Positions 25,315 through 33,694 of a DNA stretch of 64,000 nt are shown here, one piece after another. Under the pieces are notes generated by a model. It saw nothing but the letters and a program-made list of their open reading frames with translations. It was not told the origin of the DNA and ran no database searches. Numbering within the stretch: position 1 is the stretch's first letter; each line of letters starts with the position of its first letter. The DNA is from Rhizobium leguminosarum bv. trifolii WSM1325 (GTDB lineage: Bacteria > Pseudomonadota > Alphaproteobacteria > Rhizobiales > Rhizobiaceae), in NCBI GenBank assembly GCA_000023185.1, contig CP001622.1, positions 806,001 to 870,000 on the forward strand. Direction: 5' to 3'. Both the position numbers and the translations under genes were made by a program.

Positions 25315-25689
25315 TCATTTCGTCGGCTGCGATCGTACGGTCAGTTTATTTCCGTCAGGATCGCGAAGATAGGCGACGAATGACCCGTTCGGACGTTCCC
25401 TTGGCGGGCTCTCGATCGCTGTGCCACCATGCGCAGTACCGGCGGCATGCCACGCTAGAGCATGGTCGGGGCTCGCGGCGGCGATACCGATAGTCCCGCC
25501 GTTGGCTACGGTCGCCGGCTTGCCATCAATTGGTTTCGTGATCATCAGCCGACCTCCCTCGTGGGCATAGATCAGTCTACCTCTTGCATCCATCTCGCCG
25601 GGCTTGCCTCCCAAGGCAGCGAACGTGGCGTCGTAGAAGTTTCTGGCCCGCTCCAAGTCGTTGCTTCCAATCATCACGTGGGTGAACAT
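25315..25689 (-). CDS. VOC family (glyoxalase-fold) protein
   Basis: 124 residues with the paired beta-alpha-beta-beta-beta module of the vicinal oxygen chelate family: MFTHVMIGSNDLERARNFYD and SFVAYLRDPDGNKLTV. The metal ligands expected (first-strand His, late Glu/Lys) are partly visible (HVMIG; NKLTV). Probably a glyoxalase- or dioxygenase-like enzyme. Last gene of the ArsR-SRPBCC-GST-VOC set on the minus strand, ~110 bp after the GST. Confidence 0.82.
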   Translation of the reverse strand: MFTHVMIGSNDLERARNFYDATFAALGGKPGEMDARGRLIYAHEGGRLMITKPIDGKPATVANGGTIGIAAASPDHALAWHAAGTAHGGTAIESPPRERPNGSFVAYLRDPDGNKLTVRSQPTK

Positions 25690-25797
25690 GCTTCATCTCC
25701 AGTAAGGTAGCCAATAGATCAGTAGCCGATCTCGATAAATTCACGTGCCTTTGCCAACGCCTTTCACCCTGGCAAAGGGTCCTTCGGCCGTGCCCTC

Positions 25798-26403
25798 TTA
25801 GGCCGGGAAAGGGTTTCGCCACGCATCCAGTTCTTCAAGCCGCCCGTACCACGCTTGGATATGCCGAAACTCGGCGAGTGGAATCCCGGCGGCGGTTGCA
25901 AAAGGAAGTGCAGCGGCCAATGCGAAATCTGCCACAGTCAGTGTTTCCCCGACCGCGACGCTGTTCTTGGCCAAGTGATCGTCGAGCACGCGAGCATGGA
26001 GCCGAAAACTGGTCTTCGCATCTTCGATCACGGCGACGTCAGGCTCCCCGCCGAACAACGGCTTGATCAAGGCTTCAAACCACAGCGTTGCCCCGTGCTG
26101 GGTGAAGTGACTGGCATCCCAACTCAACCAGCGCAGCACGTCGATCTGCCGGTGGTCATGCGGCCAAAAATCCGATTCGATGCTGTCAGACAGCCTGCAC
26201 ATGATGGCGTTCGCCTCCCATAAAGTTCCGGCATCATCCTGCAGCACCGGGACTTTCCCGTTCGGGTTAAGCGCCAGGAATTCTGCGGTGCGCTGTTCTC
26301 CGCTTGCCAGGTCAACCCTGACGAACTCGACGTCGGCTTTGAGAAAACGAGCGGCGGCGCAGGCCTTCCGGGGATTGAGCGTCTCGCAGTAATAGAGCTT
26401 CAT
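25798..26403 (-). CDS. glutathione S-transferase family protein
   Basis: 201 residues from MKLYYCETLNPRKACAAARF; an alternative ATG lies 15 bases upstream. The thioredoxin-like domain has NPNGKVPVLQDD and a WEANAIMCRL glutathione-binding stretch; the helical domain has GETLTVADFALAAALPF. TAAGGCGG precedes the start and includes the stop of the SRPBCC gene, so the two are translationally linked. Part of an ArsR-controlled operon. Confidence 0.88.
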   Translation of the reverse strand: MKLYYCETLNPRKACAAARFLKADVEFVRVDLASGEQRTAEFLALNPNGKVPVLQDDAGTLWEANAIMCRLSDSIESDFWPHDHRQIDVLRWLSWDASHFTQHGATLWFEALIKPLFGGEPDVAVIEDAKTSFRLHARVLDDHLAKNSVAVGETLTVADFALAAALPFATAAGIPLAEFRHIQAWYGRLEELDAWRNPFPA

Positions 26404-26410
26404 CGCCGCC

Positions 26411-26896
26411 TTAGGCATGATCCGGCCCTTCGGGTCTAGTCCCGAGAAAGAAGCTCAACCGCTCGAGACTTTGCGACCAGCCGTCTTCGTGACCCTTTAG
26501 TGACGATGCGCTATCAAATCCACTCTGCCGAAACGTCATTTCCGTGCCTCCGTCGCTGTCCCTGAACGTGATGGTGACGACCGTTTCCGGGCTGTTTTCG
26601 CCGCTTGCGAGCTCCCAGGCATGTGTGAAGACAAGCCTGTGCGGCGGCTCGACCTCCAGATATTTTCCGCCGACCCAATGCTCTTCTCCATCTGGCGCGA
26701 TCAGACAGGCGCGGTGTCTGCCGCCTGGCCAGGCTTCAAGTCGGTCGCCCACCGCCTTGAAACCGTGAGGACCGCACCATTGCACCAACGCTTTCGGGTC
26801 GGTCCATGCCCTGAAAACCAGATCGCATGGAGCATCAAACCTTCGGACAAGAACCAGGTCGCGGGTATTGTCGGTATCGGTCTCTGGATTAGTCAT
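26411..26896 (-). CDS. SRPBCC/AHSA1 family protein
   Basis: 161 residues from MTNPETDTDN. Bet v1-like helix-grip fold of the Aha1 C-terminal type: LVLVRRFDAPCDLVFRAWTD, VQWCGPHGF, HWVGGKYLEVEPPHRLVFTH, TVVTITFRD, GHEDGWSQSLERL. Its ATG overlaps the stop of the upstream ArsR gene by 8 bp. Such ArsR-SRPBCC pairs are common; the SRPBCC protein probably binds a small hydrophobic ligand. Confidence 0.88.
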   Translation of the reverse strand: MTNPETDTDNTRDLVLVRRFDAPCDLVFRAWTDPKALVQWCGPHGFKAVGDRLEAWPGGRHRACLIAPDGEEHWVGGKYLEVEPPHRLVFTHAWELASGENSPETVVTITFRDSDGGTEMTFRQSGFDSASSLKGHEDGWSQSLERLSFFLGTRPEGPDHA

Positions 26897-27221
26897 TGTC
26901 GTATCCTTGTACCTTGGACAGATAGTCATCGAGACGATCAAAGCTTTGATCCCAGAAGCGTCTGTAATCGGCGACCCAATCAGCAACCGTCTTCAACGCG
27001 GCCGGCTCGAGGACGCGGGGACGCGAATTCGCTTCACGGCCGGAGCGGATCAATCCGGCCTGTTCCAGGACCTTGAGATGCTTGGATATGGCAGGCTGAG
27101 ACAACTCGAAGGGATCGGCGAGTTCAGCCACCGTCGCCTTGCCGTTCGCAAGCCGCCCAAGAATTGCTCGCCTTGTTGGATCGGCGAGTGCGGAGAAAAT
27201 CGCATCGAGCTTGTCGTCCAT
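26889..27221 (-). CDS. ArsR family regulator
   Basis: 110-residue winged helix: DAIFSALADPTRRAILGRLA, SQPAISKHLKVLEQAGLIRS. It belongs to the SdpR-like ArsR group that travels with SRPBCC genes. First gene of the minus-strand operon. Upstream, an imperfect inverted repeat near 27222-27260 (ATATCACCAT / ATGGATATAT) is a candidate autoregulatory operator. Confidence 0.9.
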   Translation of the reverse strand: MDDKLDAIFSALADPTRRAILGRLANGKATVAELADPFELSQPAISKHLKVLEQAGLIRSGREANSRPRVLEPAALKTVADWVADYRRFWDQSFDRLDDYLSKVQGYDND

Positions 27222-27286
27222 ATATCACCATCTAGCTATATAACCGTATGGATATATTCTACGCAGCGTAATGTCAACGGTTTTGC

Positions 27287-27480
27287 ATGGGCGAAATCAC
27301 GGGACAAAAATCGGTGTAGATGGCTCCCGATCATGTCGGGATACGTCGCTGTTCCTGCTGCAGACGCCACCCCGCGCTCCGTCCTCCTCGGGCTTGACCC
27401 GAGGATCCACTCTGGCCTCCTCGATCAGCAGCGGGCATGGATCCCAGGCTCAGGGCCTGGGATGACGGAGGGTAGGGGGC
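27287..27480. repeat. GGATCC-type palindromic repeat, both modules
   Basis: Left module as at 25124, then GATCAGCAGCGGGCATGG and the right module ATCCCAGGCTCAGGGCCTGG, ending GATGACGGAGGGTAG. Each half contains its own palindrome (CCTCGGGCTTGACCCGAGG; CCCAGGCTCAGGGCCTGGG). Confidence 0.8.
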
Positions 27481-27515
27481 GGGTTGCACACGCCTGTCGG
27501 TGAAAGCGGTCGTGC

Positions 27516-27836
27516 TCAAGATGAGATCGCGGCAACAGCAATCAAGGTGACAAACACGCTGAGCGGCGCCAAGTGTGCATGGTCGCGGTGGCGGAGAAAA
27601 GTGAAAACCGCAGCCGCGATGATGACTGCGCCGAGCGCCACTCCGACAATGCGGCTGACGGGAAGCGCAATCAGGACGGCGCTCAAAATTTCCAGTGCAC
27701 CGGTCACAATACCCCACCAGCGCGGATAGCCCAACCGGGCGAAATCGCTTCGCGTCCCGGACGTGCCGATGGCGTTGACGAGGCCTGCGCCGGAGAAGGC
27801 GGCGACCAGGAACCAGATTGAAAGAACGTGAACCAT
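27516..27836 (-). CDS. DoxX-like membrane protein
   Basis: 106 residues with four hydrophobic segments (VLSIWFLVAAFSGAGLVNAI; WWGIVTGALEILSAVLIALP; IVGVALGAVIIAAAVFTFL; LSVFVTLIAVAAI) and the DoxX-type pattern KxxR-G-P-x-WWG-near GYPRWWGIVTG. DoxX proteins are small inner-membrane partners in redox metabolism. The stop of the upstream DUF4267 gene is one base away, so an operon. Confidence 0.78.
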   Translation of the reverse strand: MVHVLSIWFLVAAFSGAGLVNAIGTSGTRSDFARLGYPRWWGIVTGALEILSAVLIALPVSRIVGVALGAVIIAAAVFTFLRHRDHAHLAPLSVFVTLIAVAAISS

Positions 27837-27837
27837 C

Positions 27838-28218
27838 TTAGTCGGCCCCGATCATCATGGGGACTGCAACCAGGACCATGATCATTGCCGTCAGGCCGTG
27901 AATGCCGAAGGCGCTTTTGGTGGAGCCTTTCGCTGCGAGAATGAGCAGCATGTCGCCTGCGGGGATCATCGCTTCGATCAAAAGCACGATGCCGACCTCG
28001 CGCTCAACGCCCCACACCATGAACGCCAGCACGAGCAATCCGGCGACGATATCGCGCACCCCTTTGAGGCGAAGCCACCAGGCGACGTTTGGGCCATCTT
28101 CAGGCAGCGGCAGGCCGAAGCCGCGCATCGTCGTCGTCGGGCTGGCAATATAGCTGGTGCCGATCGCGATAATCGCGAGGGCAAGCAGCAACCCTGTGCC
28201 ATTTAACAGCCACTGCAT
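27838..28218 (-). CDS. DUF4267 membrane protein
   Basis: 126 residues, four hydrophobic segments; SPTTTMRGFGLPLPEDGPNV and LRLKGVRDIVAGLLVLAFM are the DUF4267 signature. Inner membrane; function unknown. Forms an operon with the DoxX-like gene, divergent from TetR at 28342. Confidence 0.82.
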   Translation of the reverse strand: MQWLLNGTGLLLALAIIAIGTSYIASPTTTMRGFGLPLPEDGPNVAWWLRLKGVRDIVAGLLVLAFMVWGVEREVGIVLLIEAMIPAGDMLLILAAKGSTKSAFGIHGLTAMIMVLVAVPMMIGAD

Positions 28219-28250
28219 TATGCACTCCTTCTGTCTATGCTATATAAAAT

Positions 28251-28283
28251 AGCGTTGCTAGATAAATGCGCTAGCATTGCTAG
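28251..28283. promoter_or_regulatory. paired 11-bp repeats, probable TetR operator
   Basis: AGCGTTGCTAG (28251-28261) and AGCATTGCTAG (28273-28283) are direct repeats exactly 22 bp apart, two helical turns, and the second lies within GCTAGCATTGCTAG. Located between the divergent DUF4267 and TetR genes next to TATATAAAAT. Confidence 0.55.
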
Positions 28284-28341
28284 TTTGTCAAGCGTGGATA
28301 TAATCCTCGCTACTGATCTGCCGGCCGTGGAGATTTTGGAA

Positions 28342-28944
28342 ATGGGTACCGTAGAGCGAAAAACTCGGGAAAGGGCCGAGCGCGAAGATCGCATTGTCGC
28401 GGCGGCCCGTGCCGTCGCCGAGAGCGAAGGATGGGATGCGGTGACGATCCGCCGCCTGGCCACGGAAATCGAATACAGCCAGCCAGTCCTCTATTCGCAT
28501 TTCGCCAACAGGGACGCCATCGTTGCAGCGGTCGCAGTCGAGGGCTTCAAGGAGCTTGCAACCGTTCTCCAGGATGCGGCGGGCGAGGCGAAGGGACGAC
28601 GAGAGCCCCTCATGGATGTCGCCATGGCCTATTTTGCCTTCGCCTTCAGCCGCCCGGCACTCTACGAGGCGATGTTTATCCTGCCGACCCAGTTGCAGTT
28701 CGCCGAGGCTGAAACGAGACCGGAACTTCGGGCCGGTTTCGCTGCCATCGCTGCTGCCGTGTCTCCCTTCTGTGCCGATGCGGAGATCGTGACCGAGACC
28801 TTCTGGGCAGCCCTTCATGGACTTGCCGAGCTCGAACGTGCAGGCCGCATCAGGCCCGGCATGCGTGACAGACGCATCGCGCTTGTTGTCCAGGCGATCA
28901 TCGATGCAGGGGTTCATCAAACCGGGTCGTCAGATCAGGTCTGA
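28342..28944 (+). CDS. TetR family regulator
   Basis: 200 residues from MGTVERKTRERAERED. N-terminal HTH: IVAAARAVAESEGWDAVTIR, ATEIEYSQPVLYSHFANRDA; the C-terminal half matches the TetR_C (WHG-like) domain (AMAYFAFAFSRPALYEAMFI). Divergent from DUF4267/DoxX genes and very likely their repressor through the paired repeats at 28251-28283. Confidence 0.9.
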   Translation: MGTVERKTRERAEREDRIVAAARAVAESEGWDAVTIRRLATEIEYSQPVLYSHFANRDAIVAAVAVEGFKELATVLQDAAGEAKGRREPLMDVAMAYFAFAFSRPALYEAMFILPTQLQFAEAETRPELRAGFAAIAAAVSPFCADAEIVTETFWAALHGLAELERAGRIRPGMRDRRIALVVQAIIDAGVHQTGSSDQV

Positions 28945-28996
28945 AGGCTTGGCCGGTGGCCGCCGCACTGCGAGAACTGGCTGGCGCCTATTTCTC

Positions 28997-29136
28997 CTCC
29001 TTCATTCCTGTGCTTGTCACAGGAATCCAGCCACGGCGCGTCCGTGCCGTGAATGACTCTCCCAAACAAGAAAGTCTATCGCGCCCAAGGACTTGGGCGC
29101 ACTGGATTCTTGTGACAGGCACAGGAATGAGGGAGG
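28997..29136. repeat. long cruciform-type inverted repeat
   Basis: An arm reading CCTTCATTCCTGTGC...GGAATCCAG (28999-29030) is mirrored by CTGGATTCTTGTGACAGGCA...GAGGG (29102-29135). Inside is a perfect hairpin GCGCCCAAG...CTTGGGCGC (29081-29100). The whole could fold into a branched structure. No gene in 28945-29236. Confidence 0.7.
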
Positions 29137-29227
29137 GTGGGGCGTCGACTTCCACGCCGAGATATCTGCGCCGATCGCCTGGGGCCGATCTCGGCCGCTT
29201 GCATGACGCCGATCTGCGTGCTAAACA

Positions 29228-29247
29228 CTGAACTATATGGTTCAGTA
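29228..29247. promoter_or_regulatory. near-perfect palindrome spanning the ArsR start codon
   Basis: ACTGAAC and GTTCAGT, separated by TATATG, cover the ATG at 29237-29239. The position suggests autorepression by the ArsR protein and either a leaderless transcript or a very short leader. Confidence 0.65.
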
Positions 29248-29599
29248 TTCGACAGATCGCCTTGACGCCTCTTTTGCCGCGCTCTCAGACGCCACGCGAC
29301 GCGGCGTTCTGGAGCAGCTCGGCAGTGCTGATGCTTCGATCACGGAGCTTGCTGGGACGTTCCACATGACCCTCACGGGCATGAAGAAGCACATCGGCGT
29401 GTTGGAGCAGGCGGGGCTGGTGACGACGGAGAAGGTCGGGCGTGTGCGGACCTGCAGGCTGGGCTCACGCGGGCTCGAGGAAGAGGCGGCCTGGATCGAA
29501 GCGCGCAGCCAGATCTGGAACGCACGCTTCGACGCGCTTGATGACGTCATTGAGGCCCTGAAACGGAAGGAGAAAGTCGATGGGGGACAGAGCGAGTAA
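29237..29599 (+). CDS. ArsR family regulator
   Basis: 120-residue winged helix: LDASFAALSDATRRGVLEQL, GTFHMTLTGMKKHIGVLEQA. SdpR-like ArsR group paired with an AHSA1 gene, which it overlaps by 20 bp. The C-terminal helix EARSQIWNARFDALDDVIEA is typical of this pair type. Second such ArsR-SRPBCC pair in the window (compare 26411-27221). Confidence 0.9.
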   Translation: MVQYSTDRLDASFAALSDATRRGVLEQLGSADASITELAGTFHMTLTGMKKHIGVLEQAGLVTTEKVGRVRTCRLGSRGLEEEAAWIEARSQIWNARFDALDDVIEALKRKEKVDGGQSE

Positions 29600-30074
29600 C
29601 GGCCGCACGGCGGTCGAACGGAGATCCGAGCTTGAACTCGTGGTGACGCGCACCTTCAACGGCCCGGTTCGCCTCGTATTCGACGCGTGGACCAAGCCCG
29701 AATTGTTCAAGCTGTGGTGGGCGCCGAAGTCGATGGGCGTGCCCATTCTTTCCTGCGAGATGGATGTTCGCACCGGGGGCAGCTATCGCATCACGTTCGG
29801 ACACGACGCTTCGGACGCCATGGCCTTCTTCGGCAAGTATCTCGACGTGTCGCCGCCATCGCGCCTCGTCTGGACCAATGACGAAGGCGGGGAGGAGGGC
29901 GCCGTCACCACGGTGACCTTCGAGGAAGAGGACGGCAGGACGCTGCTGGTACTGCGGGAACTCTATCCCTCGAAGGAAGCGCTCGACCAGTCTTTCGTCG
30001 GCATGGAAGACGTGTTGCCGGAGCAGTTCGCGCAGTTGGATGAACTTCTCATCACGCTCAGCGCGAGCGTGTGA
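29580..30074 (+). CDS. SRPBCC/AHSA1 family protein
   Basis: 164 residues: LELVVTRTFNGPVRLVFDAW, LFKLWWAPKSMG, FFGKYLDVSPPSRLVWTND, VTTVTFEEEDGRTLLVLREL. Helix-grip ligand-binding fold. ATG follows GAGAAAGTCG inside the end of the ArsR gene, so expression is coupled to it. Ligand unknown. Confidence 0.88.
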   Translation: MGDRASNGRTAVERRSELELVVTRTFNGPVRLVFDAWTKPELFKLWWAPKSMGVPILSCEMDVRTGGSYRITFGHDASDAMAFFGKYLDVSPPSRLVWTNDEGGEEGAVTTVTFEEEDGRTLLVLRELYPSKEALDQSFVGMEDVLPEQFAQLDELLITLSASV

Positions 30075-30139
30075 TAGCTCGACTCAATCGGCCATGCCTC
30101 TTGACTGGTGGATGCGGCCAGTCGATCCGGCGAAACTGC

Positions 30140-30874
30140 TCAGACCGCCCGAACCTCGGCAAGCCGCTTGATTGCGTATTCGTCCTGCCAGCAGACGGCG
30201 GCTTCCCATGCGGCCGAGGCTTGCGCGGCGATGTCATGGGCGCCGTCGTCGAGGCCGGCAGCGTTGTCGGGGAGCACCAGGTCAAGGTCGGGGACATCGA
30301 CATGTGACTCATCCCAGTCGATCAACGCGACCCGATCCGCGGTGATGCGGACGTTGCCAGGGCTGTTGGGATTGCCGTGGACAACGCATGTCTGACGCCC
30401 GATGAGCCGCGCCCACGCTGCTCGACATCGAATAACGCCCTCAGGCGGCATCGCGGCAAGGTTGATCCTCGTTCCGGTCTCAGTATGCAGGAGGTCGCTC
30501 GACGATCGCCAGCCCGGGCGCTGTGGCCAGCCCTGCGTCAGCCGATGCAGCTCGCGGAGCGTGTCGGCGACGCGACGCCAGTCGGACCCCGTCTCGGGCG
30601 GTCCGCCCTCCATGTATTTCATCACCACCACACCGTTGGCGAATAGTCGGCCGTCAGTCGTCGGAATCGGCACCGGAACGGTCATGCCTTCGCGGTCGAG
30701 GTGTTGGAGCAGCTCGGCTTCCCATGCAAGATCAGCGTCGCTCCTGCAGCCGAGACGAGCGACCGCGATCTGCCCGTGGACGCGAACGCTCCACACGTCG
30801 TTGGCAACGCCACCGGTGAGCCGTTCGATGCGAACCGCGTCTTCACCCCATTGCCCGAGTGCTTCCCATCCCAT
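30140..30874 (-). CDS. APH-type phosphotransferase
   Basis: 244 residues: IERLTGGVANDVWSVRVHG (nucleotide loop), VVVMKYMEGGPPE hinge, CVVHGNPNSPGNVRI (catalytic loop; the HGD Asp is replaced by Asn, HGN) and VALIDWDESHVDVP (metal-binding DWDE). The D-to-N change at the catalytic base is seen in several members of this superfamily, but activity cannot be assumed. Monocistronic. Confidence 0.82.
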   Translation of the reverse strand: MGWEALGQWGEDAVRIERLTGGVANDVWSVRVHGQIAVARLGCRSDADLAWEAELLQHLDREGMTVPVPIPTTDGRLFANGVVVMKYMEGGPPETGSDWRRVADTLRELHRLTQGWPQRPGWRSSSDLLHTETGTRINLAAMPPEGVIRCRAAWARLIGRQTCVVHGNPNSPGNVRITADRVALIDWDESHVDVPDLDLVLPDNAAGLDDGAHDIAAQASAAWEAAVCWQDEYAIKRLAEVRAV

Positions 30875-30991
30875 TGGCGATACCCTTGGAGGTCATGATT
30901 AATGACGAAAGAAATAGAGAAAGTTTACGACGCCACAAGGCCGCTGGCGGCGGGCGCAAAGCTGCCGTTGGTAGCAACCCGAACGCCTCGT

Positions 30992-32923
30992 TCATTCCTG
31001 CGTCCTCAGGCTTTCCCCGACAAGTTCCCATAAATCGACCTTCTCGGCCCGCCCCTTGAGCTGCACCAGGCCCAGCGGGCGAAGGGCGAAGTGGGTGCCG
31101 ACAGCCTCGTGGATGGCGGCGCTCACCAGGATCGAGGTGTTGAATTCCTTGTTCAATCCTTCCAGCCGTGAGGCGACATTGATCGTATCGCCCATGGCCG
31201 TGTACTGCTGCCGCGAAATCGCGCCAAAACTGCCGACCACCGCCGGGCCGGTGTGCAATCCAAATCGGGTGATGAGCGCGGGGCGGCCATTCTGACGGTT
31301 GGCTTCGTTCAAGTCGTCGACCGCCGCTTTCATGGCAAGCGCACATCGACAGCCGTTTTCGGCATGTCTGGCATCTGGAACAGGGGCGTTCCACATGACG
31401 AAAATGGAATCGCCGAGATATTGCACGACAGTCCCGCCATTGCGCTCGGCAATGGTGTTCAACAGTTCGAAATAGGCCGACAGCGTATCGACGACGTCCT
31501 CGGGCGAATGCTGCTCGGATATGGTGGTGAAGTCGCGGATGTCGGTGAAGAGCACGGTCACATCCTGCCGCTGCGCCTTGGCGGCCGCTCGCCCTTCGGG
31601 ATTGACGATCCGTCTGACGACTTCGCGCGGAACGTAGAGGGCAAACTGGCTGATGGCATGGCGGCTGGCCGCCAGCGCGCTCGCCAGCGTGTTGATCTCC
31701 GATATCCACGAGTGGGAGACGCCTTTCTCGCCGACGTCGAGATCGCCGATCCTGCGCGCCTCGTCGGCGAGGCGATAGAGGGAGCGGCTGACCATGCGCG
31801 AGAGCATCACCGAGGCAGCGACGCCCGCGATCACGAAGGCGGCGGCAATCAGGAGATTGTGCATGAGCAGCCGATTGGCCTCAGCCACCAGATCTTCCAG
31901 GGGCACGACGATTGCGGCGACGCTTCCCTTGAACAGACCGGACACACCGACGGGGGCGATCTGCAGGATCTGGCGTTCGCCATCGAGATCGATCCGCACC
32001 ACGCCGCCGCTTGCAAAGGCCGGATCCCGCCTGAGCCTCGCCACCGTTTCGAGGCTCGTGTCGTAACTGTCTGTCGTCGTGTCGACGGCAACGGCGCCAT
32101 CGGCATTTTTCGACCATATGCCGAGAAGCCTGTTCATGATTGCCGGGTCGGAATGGGCGATCAGATCATCGGCATCATCGATGATATAAGCGCGCGCCCG
32201 CGGCGAAATTTCCTGCGCATCCAGCAGCCGGCTGACAGTCATCAGGTGGATGTTGATGCCGACGACAACCTGATCGTCGTCTCTCATCGGTGCTGCGATC
32301 GTCAGCGTTGGAAGCTGCAGCGTTCCCGCGACATAGGGTCCGACGGATACTTCCTCGCCGTGCTGGATGACGGATTGGTACCAGGGGCGTTGCCGCGGAT
32401 CGAACGATGCATAGTCGACGTCACGCTCGGCGATCGGCCTTGCCTGGAGGTCTAGGAAGCGAAACGTCGATATGACGTCGGGGCCCTGTCTGCGTGCAAT
32501 CGTGCGGATCGCAAAAGCCGTGCCATCGGGTGCTGCAAGGATCCGGCGGACATCCTGCCTTTGCGTGTTGATGACCTGCAGATACGAGCCGTCAGGATAG
32601 CCGGTGTAGACGCTCGTCGCGTTGGGGACGTTTCTGAGAACCTCCAGAAAGAATTGCTGTTTGGCCGTGATATCCTGGGGCGGCGGGGAGGCGAGCAGCG
32701 GCAGGGTCGATGCCAGTGCCACCGCCTCGGTGCCGCCCTGCAGCGTATTGCGGTACCCCTCGATCAGCCGCAGGCTCATCTCGCGCATCTGCTGCACGCC
32801 CGCACTGACCGCAGCATCGCTTCCTTGCCTGAACGCCAGCCAGATGATCGGCGTCGACGTGCAAAGCAGCGATGCGACGACCAGGACGCCGAGATGCAGT
32901 CTTAGGGGTTTGGACCAGTGCAC
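30992..32923 (-). CDS. membrane class III adenylate cyclase
   Basis: 643 residues, GTG start after GGGGGAAATCTC. First membrane segment ~10-30, a large periplasmic Cache-like sensor (~35-345: DFPRQRPWYQ-type block YASFDPRQRPWYQSVI, PTLTIAAPMRDDDQVVVG), second membrane segment ~353-373, HAMP-like linker (MVSRSLYRLADEARRIGDLD), then the catalytic domain: VTVLFTDIRDFTTISEQHSP (metal Asp), YLGDSIFVMWNAP, YTAMGDTINVASRLEGLN. The key Asp, Asn and Arg are present. Makes cAMP in response to a periplasmic signal. Monocistronic. Confidence 0.9.
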   Translation of the reverse strand: MHWSKPLRLHLGVLVVASLLCTSTPIIWLAFRQGSDAAVSAGVQQMREMSLRLIEGYRNTLQGGTEAVALASTLPLLASPPPQDITAKQQFFLEVLRNVPNATSVYTGYPDGSYLQVINTQRQDVRRILAAPDGTAFAIRTIARRQGPDVISTFRFLDLQARPIAERDVDYASFDPRQRPWYQSVIQHGEEVSVGPYVAGTLQLPTLTIAAPMRDDDQVVVGINIHLMTVSRLLDAQEISPRARAYIIDDADDLIAHSDPAIMNRLLGIWSKNADGAVAVDTTTDSYDTSLETVARLRRDPAFASGGVVRIDLDGERQILQIAPVGVSGLFKGSVAAIVVPLEDLVAEANRLLMHNLLIAAAFVIAGVAASVMLSRMVSRSLYRLADEARRIGDLDVGEKGVSHSWISEINTLASALAASRHAISQFALYVPREVVRRIVNPEGRAAAKAQRQDVTVLFTDIRDFTTISEQHSPEDVVDTLSAYFELLNTIAERNGGTVVQYLGDSIFVMWNAPVPDARHAENGCRCALAMKAAVDDLNEANRQNGRPALITRFGLHTGPAVVGSFGAISRQQYTAMGDTINVASRLEGLNKEFNTSILVSAAIHEAVGTHFALRPLGLVQLKGRAEKVDLWELVGESLRTQE

Positions 32924-33081
32924 GAGATTTCCCCCGAAATGCGGACACGTCTCAGCGCACGAGGCATAGTCAACGATGGCAGCTAACCGCTTTTTGAAAA
33001 CTTACACAAGGCGGTGAGTGCGGTCACACCGCCGCTGCGCGTTTCGGTAGAACAAAGTCGCCGACCGTATGAACTGTCGCC

Positions 33082-33230
33082 GATCATGCCCGCATGCGTC
33101 CTGTCCTTGCTCCAGCCGCCACTCCGCGCTCCGTCTTCCTCGGGCTTGACCCGAGGATCCACACCGGCCTCCATTGGCAACGGGCATGGATCCCAGGCTC
33201 AAGGCCTGGGATGACGGAGGGTAGGTTCAA
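33082..33230. repeat. GGATCC-type palindromic repeat, both modules
   Basis: GATCATGCCCGCATGCGTCC, TCGGGCTTGACCCGAGGATC, GGCATGGATCCCAGGCTCAA and GGCCTGGGATGACGGAGG in the same order as at 27287-27480. Confidence 0.8.
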
Positions 33231-33279
33231 TGGCAGAGAGCCAGCGACGCGAGACTGAGGCCCTATCAATTGATGCGGC

Positions 33280-33609
33280 CTACCGCCGGTGAAGCGCCTT
33301 CAGCTTCTCATAATGCTCCTCGACCCGGCGGCATGCCTCTCGCGAGGTTTGCTCCGAGCCGCTGCGAGGCATGATCTCCTTTCGCACCCATGGAAGGTGG
33401 GTAGCGTTCCACTTCCACAGGCCGGGTTTCAGGTCAGCCGCGTTCTCAAGCTCGACGCGGCCGAAAGACTGGTCGCCGTCGAAGCCGCTAAAATCCTGAT
33501 GTCCTTCTCCAGGCCAGGTCTCGCGCCATGTGTAGATCGGTTGGTATTGATCTTTCATGTTGTGGCCCATCCGCTTTGCGCGCCATCGTCGATAGATGGC
33601 TTTAAGCAT
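33280..33609 (-). CDS. hypothetical protein, FDGD family (paralogue of 38272)
   Basis: 109 residues; start may be the later ATG at MGHNMKDQYQ or MKDQYQ. The core YTWRETWPGEGHQDFSGFDG then DQSFGRV, W-x-W and a C-terminal SREACRRVEEHYEKLK parallels the 106-residue protein at 38272 (YKWRHAW, FDGDTQIGR, SRRLEMIYESIK). A small two-layer domain of unknown function. Stands alone upstream of, and divergent from, HigBA. Confidence 0.65.
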   Translation of the reverse strand: MLKAIYRRWRAKRMGHNMKDQYQPIYTWRETWPGEGHQDFSGFDGDQSFGRVELENAADLKPGLWKWNATHLPWVRKEIMPRSGSEQTSREACRRVEEHYEKLKALHRR

Positions 33610-33694
33610 TTGCGGGCGCCTCCAGTTCCGAAGAAAAAAGCGGTTGCCGAATGACCCATAGAGTGGTACATCAACTAAGCATTGGAGGCGTGGA

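Noticed and set aside
31253..32455. 400-codon plus-strand frame opposite the adenylate cyclase
   Set aside because: It is antisense to a gene with a complete cyclase domain; its Asp/His/Gly-rich translation shows no domain and arises from high-GC third-position bias.
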